Of a stretch of DNA of 64,000 nucleotides, positions 40,408-53,019 are shown piece by piece (positions within the stretch are counted from its first letter, which is position 1; each line of letters starts with the position of its first letter). The position numbers were made by a program, and so were the translations under genes. The notes beneath the pieces were generated by a model, which ran no database searches, was not told the origin of the DNA, and saw nothing but the letters and a program-made list of their open reading frames with translations. Origin of the DNA: Phymatolithon calcareum (taxonomy: Eukaryota; Rhodophyta; Florideophyceae; Hapalidiales); the NCBI GenBank assembly GCA_977006965.1, contig OZ345371.1, positions 1,116,001 through 1,180,000 of the forward strand, in the 5' to 3' direction.

Positions 40408-43400
40408 CCCCCGGTCAGGCTCTTAGTCGTGATTCCGGATGAGTCGCAGATTTTCGAGGAACTTCTGCTTGCCTAGGGGCTTTGTGAATATATCAGCCGG
40501 CTGCCTCGTGCCAGGGATGTGTTGTATATCGATCAAGCCGCATTGGACCTGCTCTGTTATGTAGCGAGACTTAATATCGATATGCTTGCTGCGCGTTGTG
40601 GTGCCGTTTGCAACGAACATTGAGATACCGGCTTTGTTTTCGACTCCCAGCTTGACAGGGGCGCAGATCAGTATCTTCCACTGGTTGGCCAGGTTGTAGA
40701 GCCACATGATGATCCGAGCTGCCTCAGAGGCAGCGGTATATTCTGCTTCCGCTGAAGATAAAGAGATGGACTTCTGGAGCTTGCTCTTTCAGTAAAGCAG
40801 GTCTCCTGCGTACGTGACGGCGACGCCAGTGCGCGACCTTCGCGCGTTCGGTCACGCTGCCGAGTCGCAGTACTGGGTCGGCACCAAGCGAGTAGGCGAT
40901 GCTGGAATCCTTTCGCCCGGAGAGGTAGCAGACGAGCCGTTTGAGTGCGGTCATGTGGCGTTGGGTGGGCGCCTCGAGGAAGCGTGCGAAATGGCTTGCG
41001 ATATAAGCGATCTCATACACCACGGTGTCGCTGATGAAACGGGCGAGGCCGATTCCACTCCTGTAGAGCTTGTGTTCCTCCTTGTCGCAAAGCGCCTCTC
41101 CCGGCTTTCGGGCAGAGGGATCGGTTTGAGGTTCGTACGGCATTGCGCATGGATTTCCGTCTGACAAGCCGAATTCGCACAAAAGCTGCTCGATGTGCTT
41201 GCAGACTGACAGTTTGACGCTGGTGTGCGTGCGTTCTATGGCGACGCACATGTGCTGGTCGACTGGAACCTGCTCCGTGACTTTCCATTCATTCATTAAT
41301 TTGCTTATCAGGCGCAGTAGGTCTGACTTGTCTGAGGATGTTAGAAAAAAGTCGTCGGTATCGGCTAGTAGGCGAGCGGTGGCGCCGGTAGAAGGATCCA
41401 TGTGTACGGAGCAACCAGGCTCTGCTTTGATTGCCTTACGGCCCCACTCAGTCAGCTTAGCGTTGCGGTGGCGTTCCCATAAAAATCCACCTTCCCGGCT
41501 GCTCATCAGCGCCCTTTTTATCAGCACAAGCTTTCCTGGTGCGGTTATGGTGCCATCGGAGCGGCGCAGCTGTTTCATCGTTACGCGAAACCGAGGGTGC
41601 GAAGGAGCACGGGGCTAAGCGCTCGGGACGTCGACGCTGCTAATGTGCTCACCGCGCACTGCGGCGTTGGCCTAGAGGAACCGTCGAGCAGCATGCGAAG
41701 GCTATTGAGCTACAGTTCGCTCGGCCTCGAAGTGCACTCCAGGTTCGATTCAATCTCCGCGGGCTGTGCAGCGCGCAGAGAAGCCGGTGAGGTATCCTTT
41801 AGTGTTTTTCTTGTGTCTGTAGCTCCAGGTGTTCTGAACTGGCTTCTCGCTGGGCTGAGGTGTGGTGAACGCCCATGCGCCAAGGGCGACCATTCGGTCA
41901 ATAAAAGCGTTTTGGGCTTGTGCCCATTTCTGCGCGAAAAGTCCGCAAAGGACCTGCTTGGTTGAGCGCGGGTCTGACGGTGGGCGCATTGGCGTTTCGA
42001 GATCAGCGCTGACAGCAGCAACATGCGGCTCTTCATCACATTGCGCTGAGGCCGCCCAGCCACTACTGGATGGCCGATGCGGCGGCGATAGTTTGAAGGA
42101 CGGGTTTTCGTGGCTGCGGTATGCTTGGGGGCTGTAGGATCTGTCGTGATGTCATCTCGATAACGTGGTGGGAGGCGAAGTGTACTGTGCGGTCTGAGTG
42201 ATCGCATCTGGGTAGCGACTGAAGCCTTTTTCTGGTGTGTGGGCTTGTTTGCAAAGCGTTTCTTTATTCTTGATGCTTGTCCGTCTTTTGTGGGCGGTGG
42301 GGTGCTCAGGAGGGCGGAGCCGACTGTGCTGCCGATTTCGGACTGCTTGTCAAGTGGGCGTCTAGGATCGCGTGTCGAAACGAGCTCTGCGGCATGGCTT
42401 TGCGCTTTGTAGTGTCGAGCACGTTAATGATGGATTTGGAAATCGGAGCTAAGTAAGGGCAGGAAATGCCGCGCGGAGTAAAGCTCTGCATGGTTTTTGA
42501 TTCGTTTGGGAAATAGCCTTTTGATACGAAAGGCAGCGTAAGCGGTAAGTTGGATGGCGTTCCGAAGAGCGATTCATGGGGTGACTCGATTTTGCCGCTC
42601 TTTGGCGTTGCGTTTCTCTTCGCGATGCAATCTTCGAGAGCGTTGTCCCAATATCCCTGTGGGAGTCGCGCGTATGCGAGCTGGGTGCGTATTTAGTCTT
42701 TCAGCCTGCGAATAGAGCGCTCTGCCTCTCCGTTCATCTGTGGACTGTTTGGTGCCGAGCGCGATATCTATATGCCTTCTCTGAGCGCAAATTTTCGCGG
42801 TCCTCCAGAAAATTGTTCTGGTGCGCCATCAGAGAGCATTCGTTTGACTGAGTGTCCAGCAGCGCGCTGGAGATGCTGTATGGCCTGCACGAGTTGCTGC
42901 CCTGCTTGACCCTTTGTTCGCGACGCAATTCCAGTGAGAAAGCCAGTGGAAGCATCCACAAGCACGGTGAAGGAGCCTTTGCCGCGCACAGAACGCTTAA
43001 GTGTCCCCTCAGTGTCTGAGCTCAGTTTGTTTATCGGTTTTTATTGCAAGCTTCAGACGGTTGGGTGAGGGAATCTCGAGAGCGTCGCTTTCGTGCAGGG
43101 CCTGCACGTGTAGACACCTTTCGATGTCGAAACGAGACTCTTCATGTGCCGTTTGCTGTGTAAAGCCCGCCTGATTGCAGTTGTGTGGGCGTGTGCGAGT
43201 GCATTGTGCACGTGACGCAATGATGCAGGCACTAGTTCGGCGGAACGCGTGGTAAGAGACTGGTCTACGGCTGGCAGCGGCCTGTCGAACTGCAGTAAGT
43301 TTCCAGTTTACGTACCGGTTGCGATAACATTCGCGGGCTGCAAGGTGCTTAGATTCGTTACGAAGAATCGTCCGCGTCTAATAAGGATATCGTTGAACTG

Positions 43401-44320
43401 TGATAGGCGGGCTGCGGAGATGAGGTCGCGGGCAAGGGCAGGAATTCGCAGCACGTGGTAGAGTGGAATGTTGTTGTGGGATCCGGCAAGGGTTGCCTTA
43501 CCGACTTGCGTTGCGAGGGTTGTTCTGTTTTCGGCGAGCCGGACCAGCATTTTGATTTGACGCGTGCGGCGGAGAGGGGCGCCAGAGCTAGTGATGTGAT
43601 GGGTTGCGGCCGAGTCGAGGAGAGGTGCGATGATGTACTGCTTATTACTGTCTATGTTGTCACCCTCCAGCGCGTTACGAGCGGCTAAGAAAGCGGCAAC
43701 TGTGTCGGTGACTGTATTGATGATGTTAGGGTCAGTGGCGATGGCGGCGGCAGCAGAGGGCTGTGTGTTGTTGGCGGTCGAGGCCGAGCGGGCCGCACTG
43801 CGGCGGCAGCGGTCATCACCCTCCGTGTCGTTGTCCATCAAATGCTTCATGCACTTGTAGACGTTGACCGATGGGTCACCCGGATGGCGGCTGTAGAGTT
43901 GGCGGGAGTTATTCGTTGTTGAGGAGCCCTGCGCATGACTGCGGGGACTCTTTCCGCGCGGAGGCTTCGTCGCCATGGCCGGACGCAGAACGGCGGCAAC
44001 GAGACGACTGACGACGGAGTTGTCTTCTGATTGTCGGGAAGGAAGGATTAAAGCTCGCGAATGGAGTAGGCGTAAGGGTTGGACGGCGGGAGGCCGGCGA
44101 CAATGTCCTCGATGTATGCGGGTGGATTGGCCACGAAGTGGGAAGAGATAATGGCGGTCGCGGTTCGCGGCGATGTAGGCAGGAGCTGACGTGTCGGTGT
44201 CGATCAGTTTGACGATGGCTGTTGTGGTCCAGGGCTTTGTGATCTTGACGCGTAGAATTTTGTACCAAGCATTGAGGTAATCTTCATTGATAGAACCGCG
44301 CAGTTTTTGGATCACATCTG
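40408..44320 (-). pseudogene. Ty1/copia internal region, spacer copy 2
   Basis: Minus strand from gag to RNase H: gag-like QKLRGS, protease DSAATHHIT, integrase FTVLVDASTGFLTG and SDGAPEQFSGG, reverse transcriptase (41578-40724) with LLADTDDFFLTS, then RNase H (40707-40423) with IKSRYITEQVQCG and PADIFTKPLG. It is more complete than copy 1 but frameshifted between domains. At its 5' end it abuts LINE sequence directly, with no LTR. At its 3' end a possible LTR follows. Confidence 0.78.
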
Positions 44321-46655
44321 GGCCCCACGAGGATATTTCCGTACTGGCTCGTGCCGCTCGTTCTGGGAATTTCCTTGAAGCTCTTGATATGAGCTTTTCC
44401 TTCTGGTGTGCGACAATTTTGTGACTCAAAAATCGCATTCGAACCGGTGTGTGCTCTGTGCTACCATCCCATGATCCGTTCTGAACATACGGAATTTCAA
44501 CTTCGGCTGACTTTGTAAGAAATATGTCGATATTGCTTCTCACTTGATTTGTCACGAATGTGGGTCTGCTCGCAGTCCTTATTCTCCAGTTTTGCCTCGA
44601 TGCCCGCGATACAATCTTGGTCCCCCTCCAGTTTCCCTTATGGTCCCAAAGTCTGTGTCTCGCGTTCAGGTCACCCATAATGACAGCTTTTCCACGGCAG
44701 TTCTTGTGGAGGTAAGCAAGACACGAGTCGTAGTTTCTGGTTTGGCTGAAGGCGAAATGTACACAACGGCCATGGTTATGTTTGAGAAATTCGCCACCAC
44801 TGCTTGGTACACTTTTGTCGCTGTCTTGAAGAGCGCTTTTGTGGGTACTCCTAGCCTAGTTATGAGTGCAACTCCACCACAAGGTCTATCTCCTCCTTCC
44901 TTCGTGTGGTCTTGTAGCGCAAATTTGGTCATAGTTAATCCTTATCGCAGTGTCTTCTTTTTGGAATGTCTCACACAGCCCCAATACCTGTATGTGATGC
45001 TGTTACATCAGGGCTTGAACTATGTCTGGTGTTTCCGATGAACCTCCCACGTTGAAAGTACTTAATTCAATGCGGTTTCCTGTGATAATTGTTCCTCATT
45101 TCCTTCAGCTTCCCTGTGCGATGCTGGTGGGTGGATTCCTTTGCCGTCTTCTACGACGGTTTGTTGGCTGCTTTCGTCTCCGCTGCTAATGACTTGCATT
45201 GGAGACGCCCTTGGGTTCTCACTGACATTGTCCTGCCCATCATTTTCCCCTTTGCACTGTCCTTCATTGCTTGAAAGTTGTGGCAGAGGGGCGCTCTGGG
45301 GCTCTTCGTGGTTTGTGCTGAACTGAGCCCCTGAGTTGTAAGCTGACGAACTCTGTGGGACGGAGGTCGTTTTGTTAGTCTCTGATGGTGCTTTTTGTAT
45401 GTCCGGAACACTTCCATACGGTGACATGACATTATTCATGTCAAGGTCTGCGCCCTCGAAGAACTTGATGTCGTCCTCTGCCTTTCGCTGGTTAATTTTA
45501 TGCCACTGGCGGGTGCGAAAATCGGCCGTTGCTCCAGCACACCTTTTCATGCGCTTTCGGATTGCGTATAGGTTTTCCAGCGCCCGGTTTTTTTCAGTGA
45601 GTCTTTGCGAGCGGGACACGGAGTCATCGAAGAGAATGTAGTTCGGTTCGTGCCTAAGCCCAGATGCTTTTAGAGAGGCAATAGCCCTTTCCACGAAAAT
45701 ATCATCAGACAGAATCTCAATTCTGAACCTTCCAATAAACGAGACACGGAGTACTGCTTTTGGCGGAAGTATTTTCATCAGCTCGTGGTACAACTCAGCC
45801 TCGTCCATTTTTTCAAGGCCTGTAAGTACAGCGGAATAATTTTTGAGGGGTAGTGTTCCTTCTGTGCGCGTTCAATACTTGTTTAAAGTTCGTGATGGCA
45901 TCACGGTTATGCCGCGGTAGGCTTTCCAGCGTTGGCCGGACGTGCGCTGCTGCTGCAGCGTCGGACTAGAATCGGCGCTCCGTCTCCATATGAAGCATCC
46001 TCTCAGTGATCATTCTCTGTGTTTGGGGATGTATGCTTCTACGGGAAGCTCTCTCGATCGGAATGTTTCCTCTTCCTCTCGGACCTTGTTCTCTTTCGTG
46101 TCTGTTTCCTGAGTTATGTACCTCGTTCTCATCGCTTCCTGCGTCTTGTGGAGGGGCAATCTTGTTGCAAATCTCCCTTCTAGCTTGTTCTGACCTCCCA
46201 TCTCTTCTTATTGTGCGAACTTGGGCTTCCAAGGCTGTCATTCTCTAGCAGACGTCGGTTAGGGTGGCCATTATTGCATCGATTTTCTTCTCAAACTCGC
46301 TAGGTATCCCTGACACTACTGTTTCTTCTCGTCCCTCGTTAGGTCGCGTCGACTGCCCCGTGGATAGCTCCACGATCTCAATTTCCAGTGACACCACTTC
46401 GCCTTGGGTGTGCGACTTGCACGCCTTACATAATGTGGCAATTCCTTCTCCGGATGCAGGAGTGCCCTGTAATATAAGCTCTCCACGTACGTCGCATTTG
46501 TTGCATCGTGCCTTATTTCGCACCTTCAGAAATCGCTCTTTGATCTCAGTACCGTGACCTTCTCTCCCATCACGCTCGCTGTCCTCATTCTCTGAGCTGC
46601 TTCTTATTATTGCAATAATTATTGCAAAAAGTAATGACATATGATCGAAAATCAA
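44270..46655 (-). pseudogene. LINE 5' half (ORF1 plus endonuclease), spacer copy 2
   Basis: 46655-46245: ORF1 N-terminus with finger CNKC ... CKAC and a coiled-coil start, ending at a stop. 46241-45966: Arg/Gln-rich middle part. 45808-45062: ORF1 C-terminal part (248 residues, FRIEILSDDIFVERAIASLKA, KINQRKAEDDIKFFEG). 44932-44666 and 44678-44320: endonuclease with GGVALITRL, the catalytic-type MGDLNARH box and SNIDIFLTKS ... TEHTPVRM. In this copy the endonuclease frame runs on without a stop into copia gag and protease (44678-43308, 456 residues), an accidental fusion. Confidence 0.68.
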
Positions 46656-46944
46656 GGTATCCTCGGCGCTGGAAAGATCGTCGTACAGCGCTACGGTACA
46701 GGATCTGTAAGATAAATTTACAGAAAAGGGTTATAGAAGCTCCGAAAACAGTTTATGTATTGCCACCCGAATCTGCGGCATCCGATTGCTGTCAGGAATT
46801 CTGCTCTGTTATCGATGCCTCTCGATAAATACAGACACGTCGACCGGCATTGACCCGGAAATTGCTACCGAATGCTGTCTTGCTCATGCGATCTCTTGGA
46901 GTTCACACTCCTGCGAATTGCTCTGCCGAAACACTACGTCCAGA

Positions 46945-47980
46945 ATGTCAAGCAACGGACGTAAACCAGGCCTGAAAGAAGGTTCTGAGGTGCTAGCGCA
47001 GAAGCTACGTGAAGAAGAACGCGATGTGCAGTATCGCATAACCGGAAGAACACGCTATAAGGTGCCTTTTAACATCCTTCCATGCCCGAAAGGTGCTGAC
47101 TGCCGAGACAATGGTGAATCTCTTTTGAAAAGGAAAGGGGTATACTAACCCAGACAGCCATCTGAAGAGTTGCATATTGTAATCACTGGGAGTGAAAAGA
47201 TAAGGGTTGGGGTTTATCTTGAAAAGGGGTGATGTCTCCGTGATGTGATGCCGCTGTCTAAGATGCGATCAGAATCGCCGCTTAAATAGGGCGGGGGCGA
47301 GCGATTGCACACCCTGCAAAAAGGGGGGGGGCACTAACCGACGCTAGACTAATAATACGTTGAGTGTTAGTCTATGTCTGCGATAAATCCGTTTGTTCCT
47401 CTTGGAAGAGTCGTTCACGATACTGTGTTGTCAGTGTCGGTGGATAGATCACAAGGAGCCGTTATAGAGCTCCTAGGTCGATGGTGATAATGTCGTTCAT
47501 TACACCCCTGCAATATTGCGTGTCTGCAATATCTCGTGCATGATTTGCGTGTGACCCAGCATTCGAGTCGGGAGTTGTTAAGATACAGCATGGTGAGTCC
47601 GATACTATGTTAAATGAAGAGAAGGATGCATGCAAGAAGCTCAAACTGGAACACGATGACGGTATAACAAGCTCCATCGGCGGATCGGGTGGAGGCCGGC
47701 TGTCGATGGCGGAAAGAATTGCCGTAAAAAAGCGCAAGCGTGCTGAGGTCCATCAGACTTATATAAATTGCGACTTTATTCTTGGATCAACTGCCGATGT
47801 GGAGAGTCTTTGGTCGATGTCCAAGACTATTTTGACAGACAATCGCAAGAGGATGACAGCGTTAAAGAGAACAAAGGTTACTGTGACCAGCAGTCGGTCT
47901 CCGTGGCGATGAACACTGCCCGAAGCGCAAGAGCGATCCAACGTGTGAGTGAAGACATGGCGCAGGAGGACCTGAATTAG
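46945..47980 (+). pseudogene. hAT-like transposase remnant, split by a MITE (copy 2)
   Basis: Duplicate of 32559-33594. The N-terminal frame has the BED-like finger half PCPKGADC; the C-terminal frame 47607-47912 has the same FILGST.(E/D)VESLWS region, and an overlapping frame continues to ARAIQRVSEDMAQEDLN, ending at TAG 47978-47980. The catalytic core is missing. Confidence 0.5.
47174..47532. mobile_element. 359-bp MITE, copy 2
   Basis: As at 32790-33146, but with a G-run of 9 instead of 7, which explains the 2-bp length difference. Confidence 0.75.
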
Positions 47981-48558
47981 ATTCTGTTATTGCAATTGAC
48001 ATTGGAAGAATGGTCAGATATTGCAATTCCTATTGCCTTCAACCTTGCATTATTGGTATTGCAATTCCTATTGCATCATGTGCCCGAATAAATAACAATA
48101 ATATTGGTACTATCCCTGATGCGCAGCTTTGAAATAAATGTCTCCTTTTCGAAAGTCCAGATTCCTTCTGTGTTGCGCTCGTATCAAGGGATCGCTGGGC
48201 GACCCGTGACTGTAGCGTAGTGCAACTTGCGCTTCAGGAACTCTCCCCTGAATGTTCGGAAAGAGTCATGCACAATGTTACCTATATATCGGAAAGGGAA
48301 TCAGGCAGCTTCTGAGCTCTATGTGCCGAATTTTTCGATCAATGTCTAATTTCATCTTCTATTTCTTGGGCGTTTTCTGCAAATGATCAGTGCTGCTTTG
48401 TGTCAAATATGGCCGTCCTTTTCCAAGAACGCACTACTGCATGTACAACATAGAGCTCTGCTCCGATGACGAAGCGGTTGCTTTCAGAAATTTAGGCAGC
48501 AGAAGGTCTTTTTTACAAGTATGTCTTCGGGAAATATGCGGAGCATCGAAAAAATCGA

Positions 48559-49140
48559 ATGAGAGTGCTCTGTCGGCTAGATAGTCCCGAGGTGATAAGG
48601 ACTCACCAAGCGGAAAGGTTTGCTTTAAGCCTGTTAAAACGGAAAACGTACCTGGAAAAGACAGAAGAATACCGAGGAAGACAGGAGGATATGGCAGAAG
48701 TATCGAAGAACATTAACTATCTCAGAAACGAGGAGCACCTCAGCAAAGCATTGAAACAAGAAGAAGAAGGCAAAGCGTCAAAGAAGCGGCGATTAGAAGA
48801 CGCAATCCAAGTGTGGCAAAAATGCGAAGAGGATCGCTCAGTGAAAATCCCGATAAACTAGCCCAAGAAGTTGCCAGGAGTGTTACAAATAAGGGACAGG
48901 ACGACAAGGCTAGGATGCCTAAGACTGATTTTTAACAGAGCTCCGTTGTGGAGGAAATCAATCCTCGGTGAGTATATCGAACCCGGTGCTGAAATTGAGC
49001 TTATTGCTCTTCAACGCATACTCGGGTCTAAGATGATGGACAAAGAGACTGAATATGAATGCAAAAGACTAACTCGAACTCTCATATGGAGAGAAACTCG
49101 AATCAAGGAAATGTTAGGAAATTTGAATGCAGTAAGTTAG
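48559..49140 (+). CDS. Two adjacent hypothetical frames (copy 2)
   Basis: Frames 48559-48861 (100 residues) and 48871-49140 (89 residues), duplicates of 34172-34753 with conservative differences (SPEVIRT for SPDVMRT; LGNLN for LGKLN). Charged, coiled-coil-like, no recognised family. Confidence 0.3.
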
Positions 49141-49637
49141 AAGTAATTGAGAAGCTGCCCCGTTACTCACGGTGAGGTCTTGGTGCTTTTAAAATAAATC
49201 AACATATATCCCCCATAGGACACTGGTAAAATTAAAAATCTTAATTCAAAAAGCTATCTTCAGCAAGAGCGCAAAATAAAGCATGCAGGTTTTATTTTTC
49301 GACAACAGCTCTTCAGAGACGTGGGGTGACGACTTATCGCAATGAGCAAAGCAAGAACATCGAGTGAGTTATTTCTCGCTCGACGTTTCTCGTACGACTT
49401 CCACATTTTCAGAAATCTCACTCCCTCAATAATACTCGAATTATTCACATTTCCAAAACTAAATAATCTAGGGCACACGAAACTATGAAAGGTACAACTG
49501 AAATAGGTTGCGAGAGTCTTTCACGTTGAAAAAACTTCACAGAAAATCCTCCGCAACCTTGTACTCTTCAAAGTTTCGTGCGTCGAGAGATCTCTTCTTT
49601 TGGAAATCGAACTAATTTTAAAAGCGTATACTCGTAT

Positions 49638-51560
49638 TTAATAATAGTAGAAATTGCTGGCGCGAAAGAGCCGCATTGCCTCCTTCAAATCCTTCTCAAC
49701 TCCTTCGCCCCTTTGGTAACATAGTCCTAGTAGTATCTGCCCATACTCGTCCCTCAAATCTGCAGCCTCTCCGAACAACTTAGCGCTCTCCGCCGTATTT
49801 CTATCTAATCCAACTCCATCTCGGTAGCAGAGACCCAACTGTACTTTCCCGACAGCGCAACCGCCGTTCCCTGCTTTTCGAAAGAGTTTAGCGGCTTCGA
49901 CTGTGTTTTTAGAAACTTCAACTCCCAACTTGCACATGCGTCCAAGTTCCATTTGTGCGTTCAAACATCCCAATTCAGAAGATTTTCGCAACCAGCGTAC
50001 TGCTTCATCCATGTCTTGGTTCACGCCGCCGCCCTCCTCGTCTTGCTCCATTCCAAATCCATTCCGGTAGCACATTGCTAAGTCGAACATTGCATCTTTA
50101 TCTCCGCCATCAGCAGCAATCCTATACAACCTTGCAGCCTCCTCCTTGTCTTCATCAACACCAAGTCCGTAAGCATACATGCCCGCGAGTAAGCTATAAG
50201 CTTGGTTGTCTCCATTGTTTGCTCCTTCGAGAAACAGTCGAGCCGCTTGTTCATAGTCTTCATCGACTCCCAATGCGTGTCTGTAACAGTGCCCCAGCCA
50301 GATGCGACCAAGATTATCACCTTGCTTCTCTGCCAAACTAAACAGCCGCACTGCTTCTTCCATGTCTTTCGCACCACCTTCGTCTACGTAGAGTACTCCA
50401 ATTTCTACAAACCAGGTACTCGCTTCATGTGCATCAGCGATCCGGAAAAGACGAGTGGCCTCTTCTGTATCTTGGGCAACTCCATGTCCATCTTCGTAGC
50501 AAAGGGCAAGGCAGGCTTGGCCATACCCGATCTCATCATCCGCAGCGATTCGGAATAGGCGCACAGCTTCTGCAAAATTCACATCTTGGCCAATCCCATA
50601 TTGGTGGAACGAGCCTAGAACAGCTAGTGCGTAGCTGTCTCCATCTTCGGCGATGTTTTGAACAAGTCGTAGTGCTTCTTGGGCGTCCTTTTGGACACCT
50701 GTTCCATTAACGAATAGCCGTGCAAGCTCTAGCTTTTCAAACACGTCTCCGTTTTCCGCTGCCAGGCAAATAAGTCGAGAGGCTTCATCGGCATCGCAAT
50801 ACAACCCGTCTCCGTGCTCGTATAAGCTGCCCAATTCTGCATGAGCTCTCCAGTTTCCACCTTCGGTTGCCAGCCGAAGCAGCCGTAGGGCTTCATCAAT
50901 ATCGTTCTCAACACCGATCCCACGGCGGAAGCAACGCCCTAACTCGCATTGCCCATTACTGTTGTTGACAGCAACAGCACGCTGGAATAGATGCACTGCC
51001 TTGTCCGGATCTTTATCTACTCCATCACCGATATGACCTTTTAAGTACAACTTTCCAAGTTCAACAACGGCATCCATATTCCCTGCTGTACTTGATAGAC
51101 GAAACAAGCGCTCTGCCTCTTTCCAGTCTCTTTTAACCCCTCGTCCAGCTCTGTAGCATCTTCCGAGTTGTTCTTGAGCAACACAGTCCCCGTTGTCTGC
51201 TGCTGAACGGAACAAAGATGCAGCCTTCTCAAAATCCTTCGGAGCTCCGCGGCCATGTAGATGACAAAGTCCCAGCAGGAGCTTTCCATGATTGCTACCG
51301 CCATCAGCGGAACGATAGAACAATTGCACAGCCGTTCGCAAGTCCCTGTTCACGCCTTCGGCATCTCGGTAGCATAGTCCTAGATGAGCCTGAGCTTTCG
51401 CATTTCCATTTGCAGACGCAAATGAAAACAGATCCACGGCCTTTCCGAAATTCTGCTTGACTCCATGCCCGTGTTGATAACTAAGCCCCAGTTCGACTAG
51501 TTCGTCTGTGCTTTTGGTTGAGCAATACAACGGGACGCTTAGACGCACGTTTTCCGACAT
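49638..51560 (-). CDS. Sel1-repeat protein 3 (640 residues)
   Basis: About 17 Sel1-like repeats with the same N-terminus MSENVRLSVPLYCS as genes 1 and 2 and the short C-terminus ending FRASNFYYY. It contains the complete segment HALGVDEDYEQAARLF that gene 2 has lost, and is probably the parent of gene 2's 3' half. No signal peptide or catalytic domain. Its upstream flank retains the 49-bp conserved block but is otherwise clearly diverged from genes 1 and 2, so genes 1 and 3 are the older pair. A scaffold or adaptor role is inferred from the family. Confidence 0.9.
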   Translation of the reverse strand: MSENVRLSVPLYCSTKSTDELVELGLSYQHGHGVKQNFGKAVDLFSFASANGNAKAQAHLGLCYRDAEGVNRDLRTAVQLFYRSADGGSNHGKLLLGLCHLHGRGAPKDFEKAASLFRSAADNGDCVAQEQLGRCYRAGRGVKRDWKEAERLFRLSSTAGNMDAVVELGKLYLKGHIGDGVDKDPDKAVHLFQRAVAVNNSNGQCELGRCFRRGIGVENDIDEALRLLRLATEGGNWRAHAELGSLYEHGDGLYCDADEASRLICLAAENGDVFEKLELARLFVNGTGVQKDAQEALRLVQNIAEDGDSYALAVLGSFHQYGIGQDVNFAEAVRLFRIAADDEIGYGQACLALCYEDGHGVAQDTEEATRLFRIADAHEASTWFVEIGVLYVDEGGAKDMEEAVRLFSLAEKQGDNLGRIWLGHCYRHALGVDEDYEQAARLFLEGANNGDNQAYSLLAGMYAYGLGVDEDKEEAARLYRIAADGGDKDAMFDLAMCYRNGFGMEQDEEGGGVNQDMDEAVRWLRKSSELGCLNAQMELGRMCKLGVEVSKNTVEAAKLFRKAGNGGCAVGKVQLGLCYRDGVGLDRNTAESAKLFGEAADLRDEYGQILLGLCYQRGEGVEKDLKEAMRLFRASNFYYY

Positions 51561-51654
51561 TGAGTCTGCCGCTCCTGTTCGTTGTGCCGACCCTGTGTGC
51601 TGGGGTCTCGCTTGTCATGCTACATGATGAATGTTGTGCTTGTCGGGAAAAATA

Positions 51655-51703
51655 GGTGGGCTGTGTCCGCCACACATGAGCAGGGTTTTCCTTCCAAGTG
51701 TAA
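51655..51703 (-). promoter_or_regulatory. Conserved upstream block of Sel1 genes (copy 3)
   Basis: The same 49-bp block as at 25203-25251, about 95 bp upstream of the gene 3 ATG, within a flank that is otherwise only moderately similar. Confidence 0.45.
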
Positions 51704-52225
51704 CTCAGCAGGTGGGTAGAAGCCATAAAAATGCAGAGAGCGACCAACCACTGATATGCGCATGACATTTTGCAATTGCAACTGAGGTATTTACCTATGC
51801 AATGTCCTCTGGCGACTGGGTACCACGGTATGGACAGGCACACGACGCTTCTAATTGCAGAATCAATCTCCGTGGCACATGGCAGAGGCTGTGCAAAGTC
51901 ATTACTGTAAGGCTTGAAAGCCCCAACTCTGTTGCCAGGTACGGTCACAACGATTCCCTAACCCCAAATCCAAATCAAGACAGGGAAGAAGTTAACAGGG
52001 CACTTATACCAAACGCCGGCCACTACGGTCTTGTGCATGTATGAGCAACACTAGCTGTTAAAATGAATAGGATGAATGTGAAACACTCGCAGCCCAGAAA
52101 AGATGCAAACGTACAATTAGGTAGCACGCACCTTTCGCGGACATTGCATCAGATCCGAAGCGCCTCGCGTTGATTCTTGCTTAGAACGAGAAGCATGTTA
52201 CTTCAAGACCCGATTCAGGCCCACG
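51704..52225. other. Intergenic, diverged Sel1 5' flank then unique sequence
   Basis: Similarity to the gene 1 flank fades after about 51810. No gene seen. Confidence 0.5.
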
Positions 52226-52543
52226 ATGGCAAATCCTCAATTTTCATCTGCTGCCTTTTCAGTGCAGCACAATGCACTTTTGCTATCGGCACAAGGGCTC
52301 TCCTGCAAGGCCCTCAGCAACGTCTGCATAGAGGCCTCTCGTCTTTACGATGCTCGAATCGAGAAACTAAATGCGCTTTGCCAATCCCTGTCGGATTATG
52401 TCGCGGATCTCGTCCTCCGCAACAAAATGCACTATGCCGGTTCATGTCAGATTCCGCTGCCGGTCTCGTCCTCTGCGCAATTTCAACACCAACGAACGTC
52501 GCCCTTGTACCATGTCCAACAATGGGTCGATCGCGCCGGCTAG
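52226..52543 (+). CDS. Hypothetical protein, 105 residues
   Basis: Starts MANPQFSSAAFSVQHNALLL and is rich in helix-forming residues in its first 75 positions, with little low complexity. No domain recognised. An overlapping longer frame (52177-52683) is in another phase, so coding status is uncertain. Confidence 0.25.
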   Translation: MANPQFSSAAFSVQHNALLLSAQGLSCKALSNVCIEASRLYDARIEKLNALCQSLSDYVADLVLRNKMHYAGSCQIPLPVSSSAQFQHQRTSPLYHVQQWVDRAG

Positions 52544-53019
52544 GACCAGAGCTACCGCGAGATATTCGCTTTCGGCAACACGCGCGACGATTGATTCGAG
52601 CCCAAGTCGCAAGGTGCGTTCGGACGCTCGGTCGACCGTCAACGCGAGAGATGAAAGTAGAACAAGCTAAGTCTGAACCGTAAAGGAAGGCTTAAAATCA
52701 CTTGGCTTTGTCTGGAAAATCATCAAGGCCTAAGCGCACAGCTTTGTTGCAGATTCGATTGGTAATCTCCTCAGCGGCACGAGCATGGACTGCCACAGAG
52801 CGCCGATCGCAATGAGCTGCAGATTCTTCCTTCCCATGCCCCGAGGTGCAACTCATGCAAAATTGTGCGTGAATTCGAACTACAATTGAAAGTTTCCTTT
52901 GAACAACAAAACTCCATATCGCATTGTCCTTTGCCCGCTCACGGTCCACACTATGTGGCAGGTACCACGACGTTACCTCCGTCCACGCTCCGATTCTCCC
53001 ACCAGAACAAACGAGCACG
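52544..53019. other. Intergenic, 3' flank of the IMPACT-like gene
   Basis: No supported gene. Confidence 0.4.

Larger units (their letters stand above)
37102..49637. repeat. Spacer copy 2 of the Sel1 segmental duplication
   Basis: A 12.5-kb copy of 25109-35250. It keeps a 2383-bp part (about 38517-40899) missing from copy 1, including the copia RNase H and a Ty3/gypsy 3' fragment, plus small indels. The flanks of Sel1 gene 2 make the arrangement gene 1, spacer, gene 2, spacer, gene 3. Confidence 0.92.

Noticed and set aside
43308-44678. 456-residue frame as a host gene
   Set aside because: It is a chance fusion of LINE endonuclease and copia gag/protease; part of gag is even read in the wrong phase.
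51481-51948. 155-residue minus-strand frame overlapping the start of Sel1 gene 3
   Set aside because: Different phase from the Sel1 frame across shared sequence, no motif; the Sel1 frame is clearly the real one.
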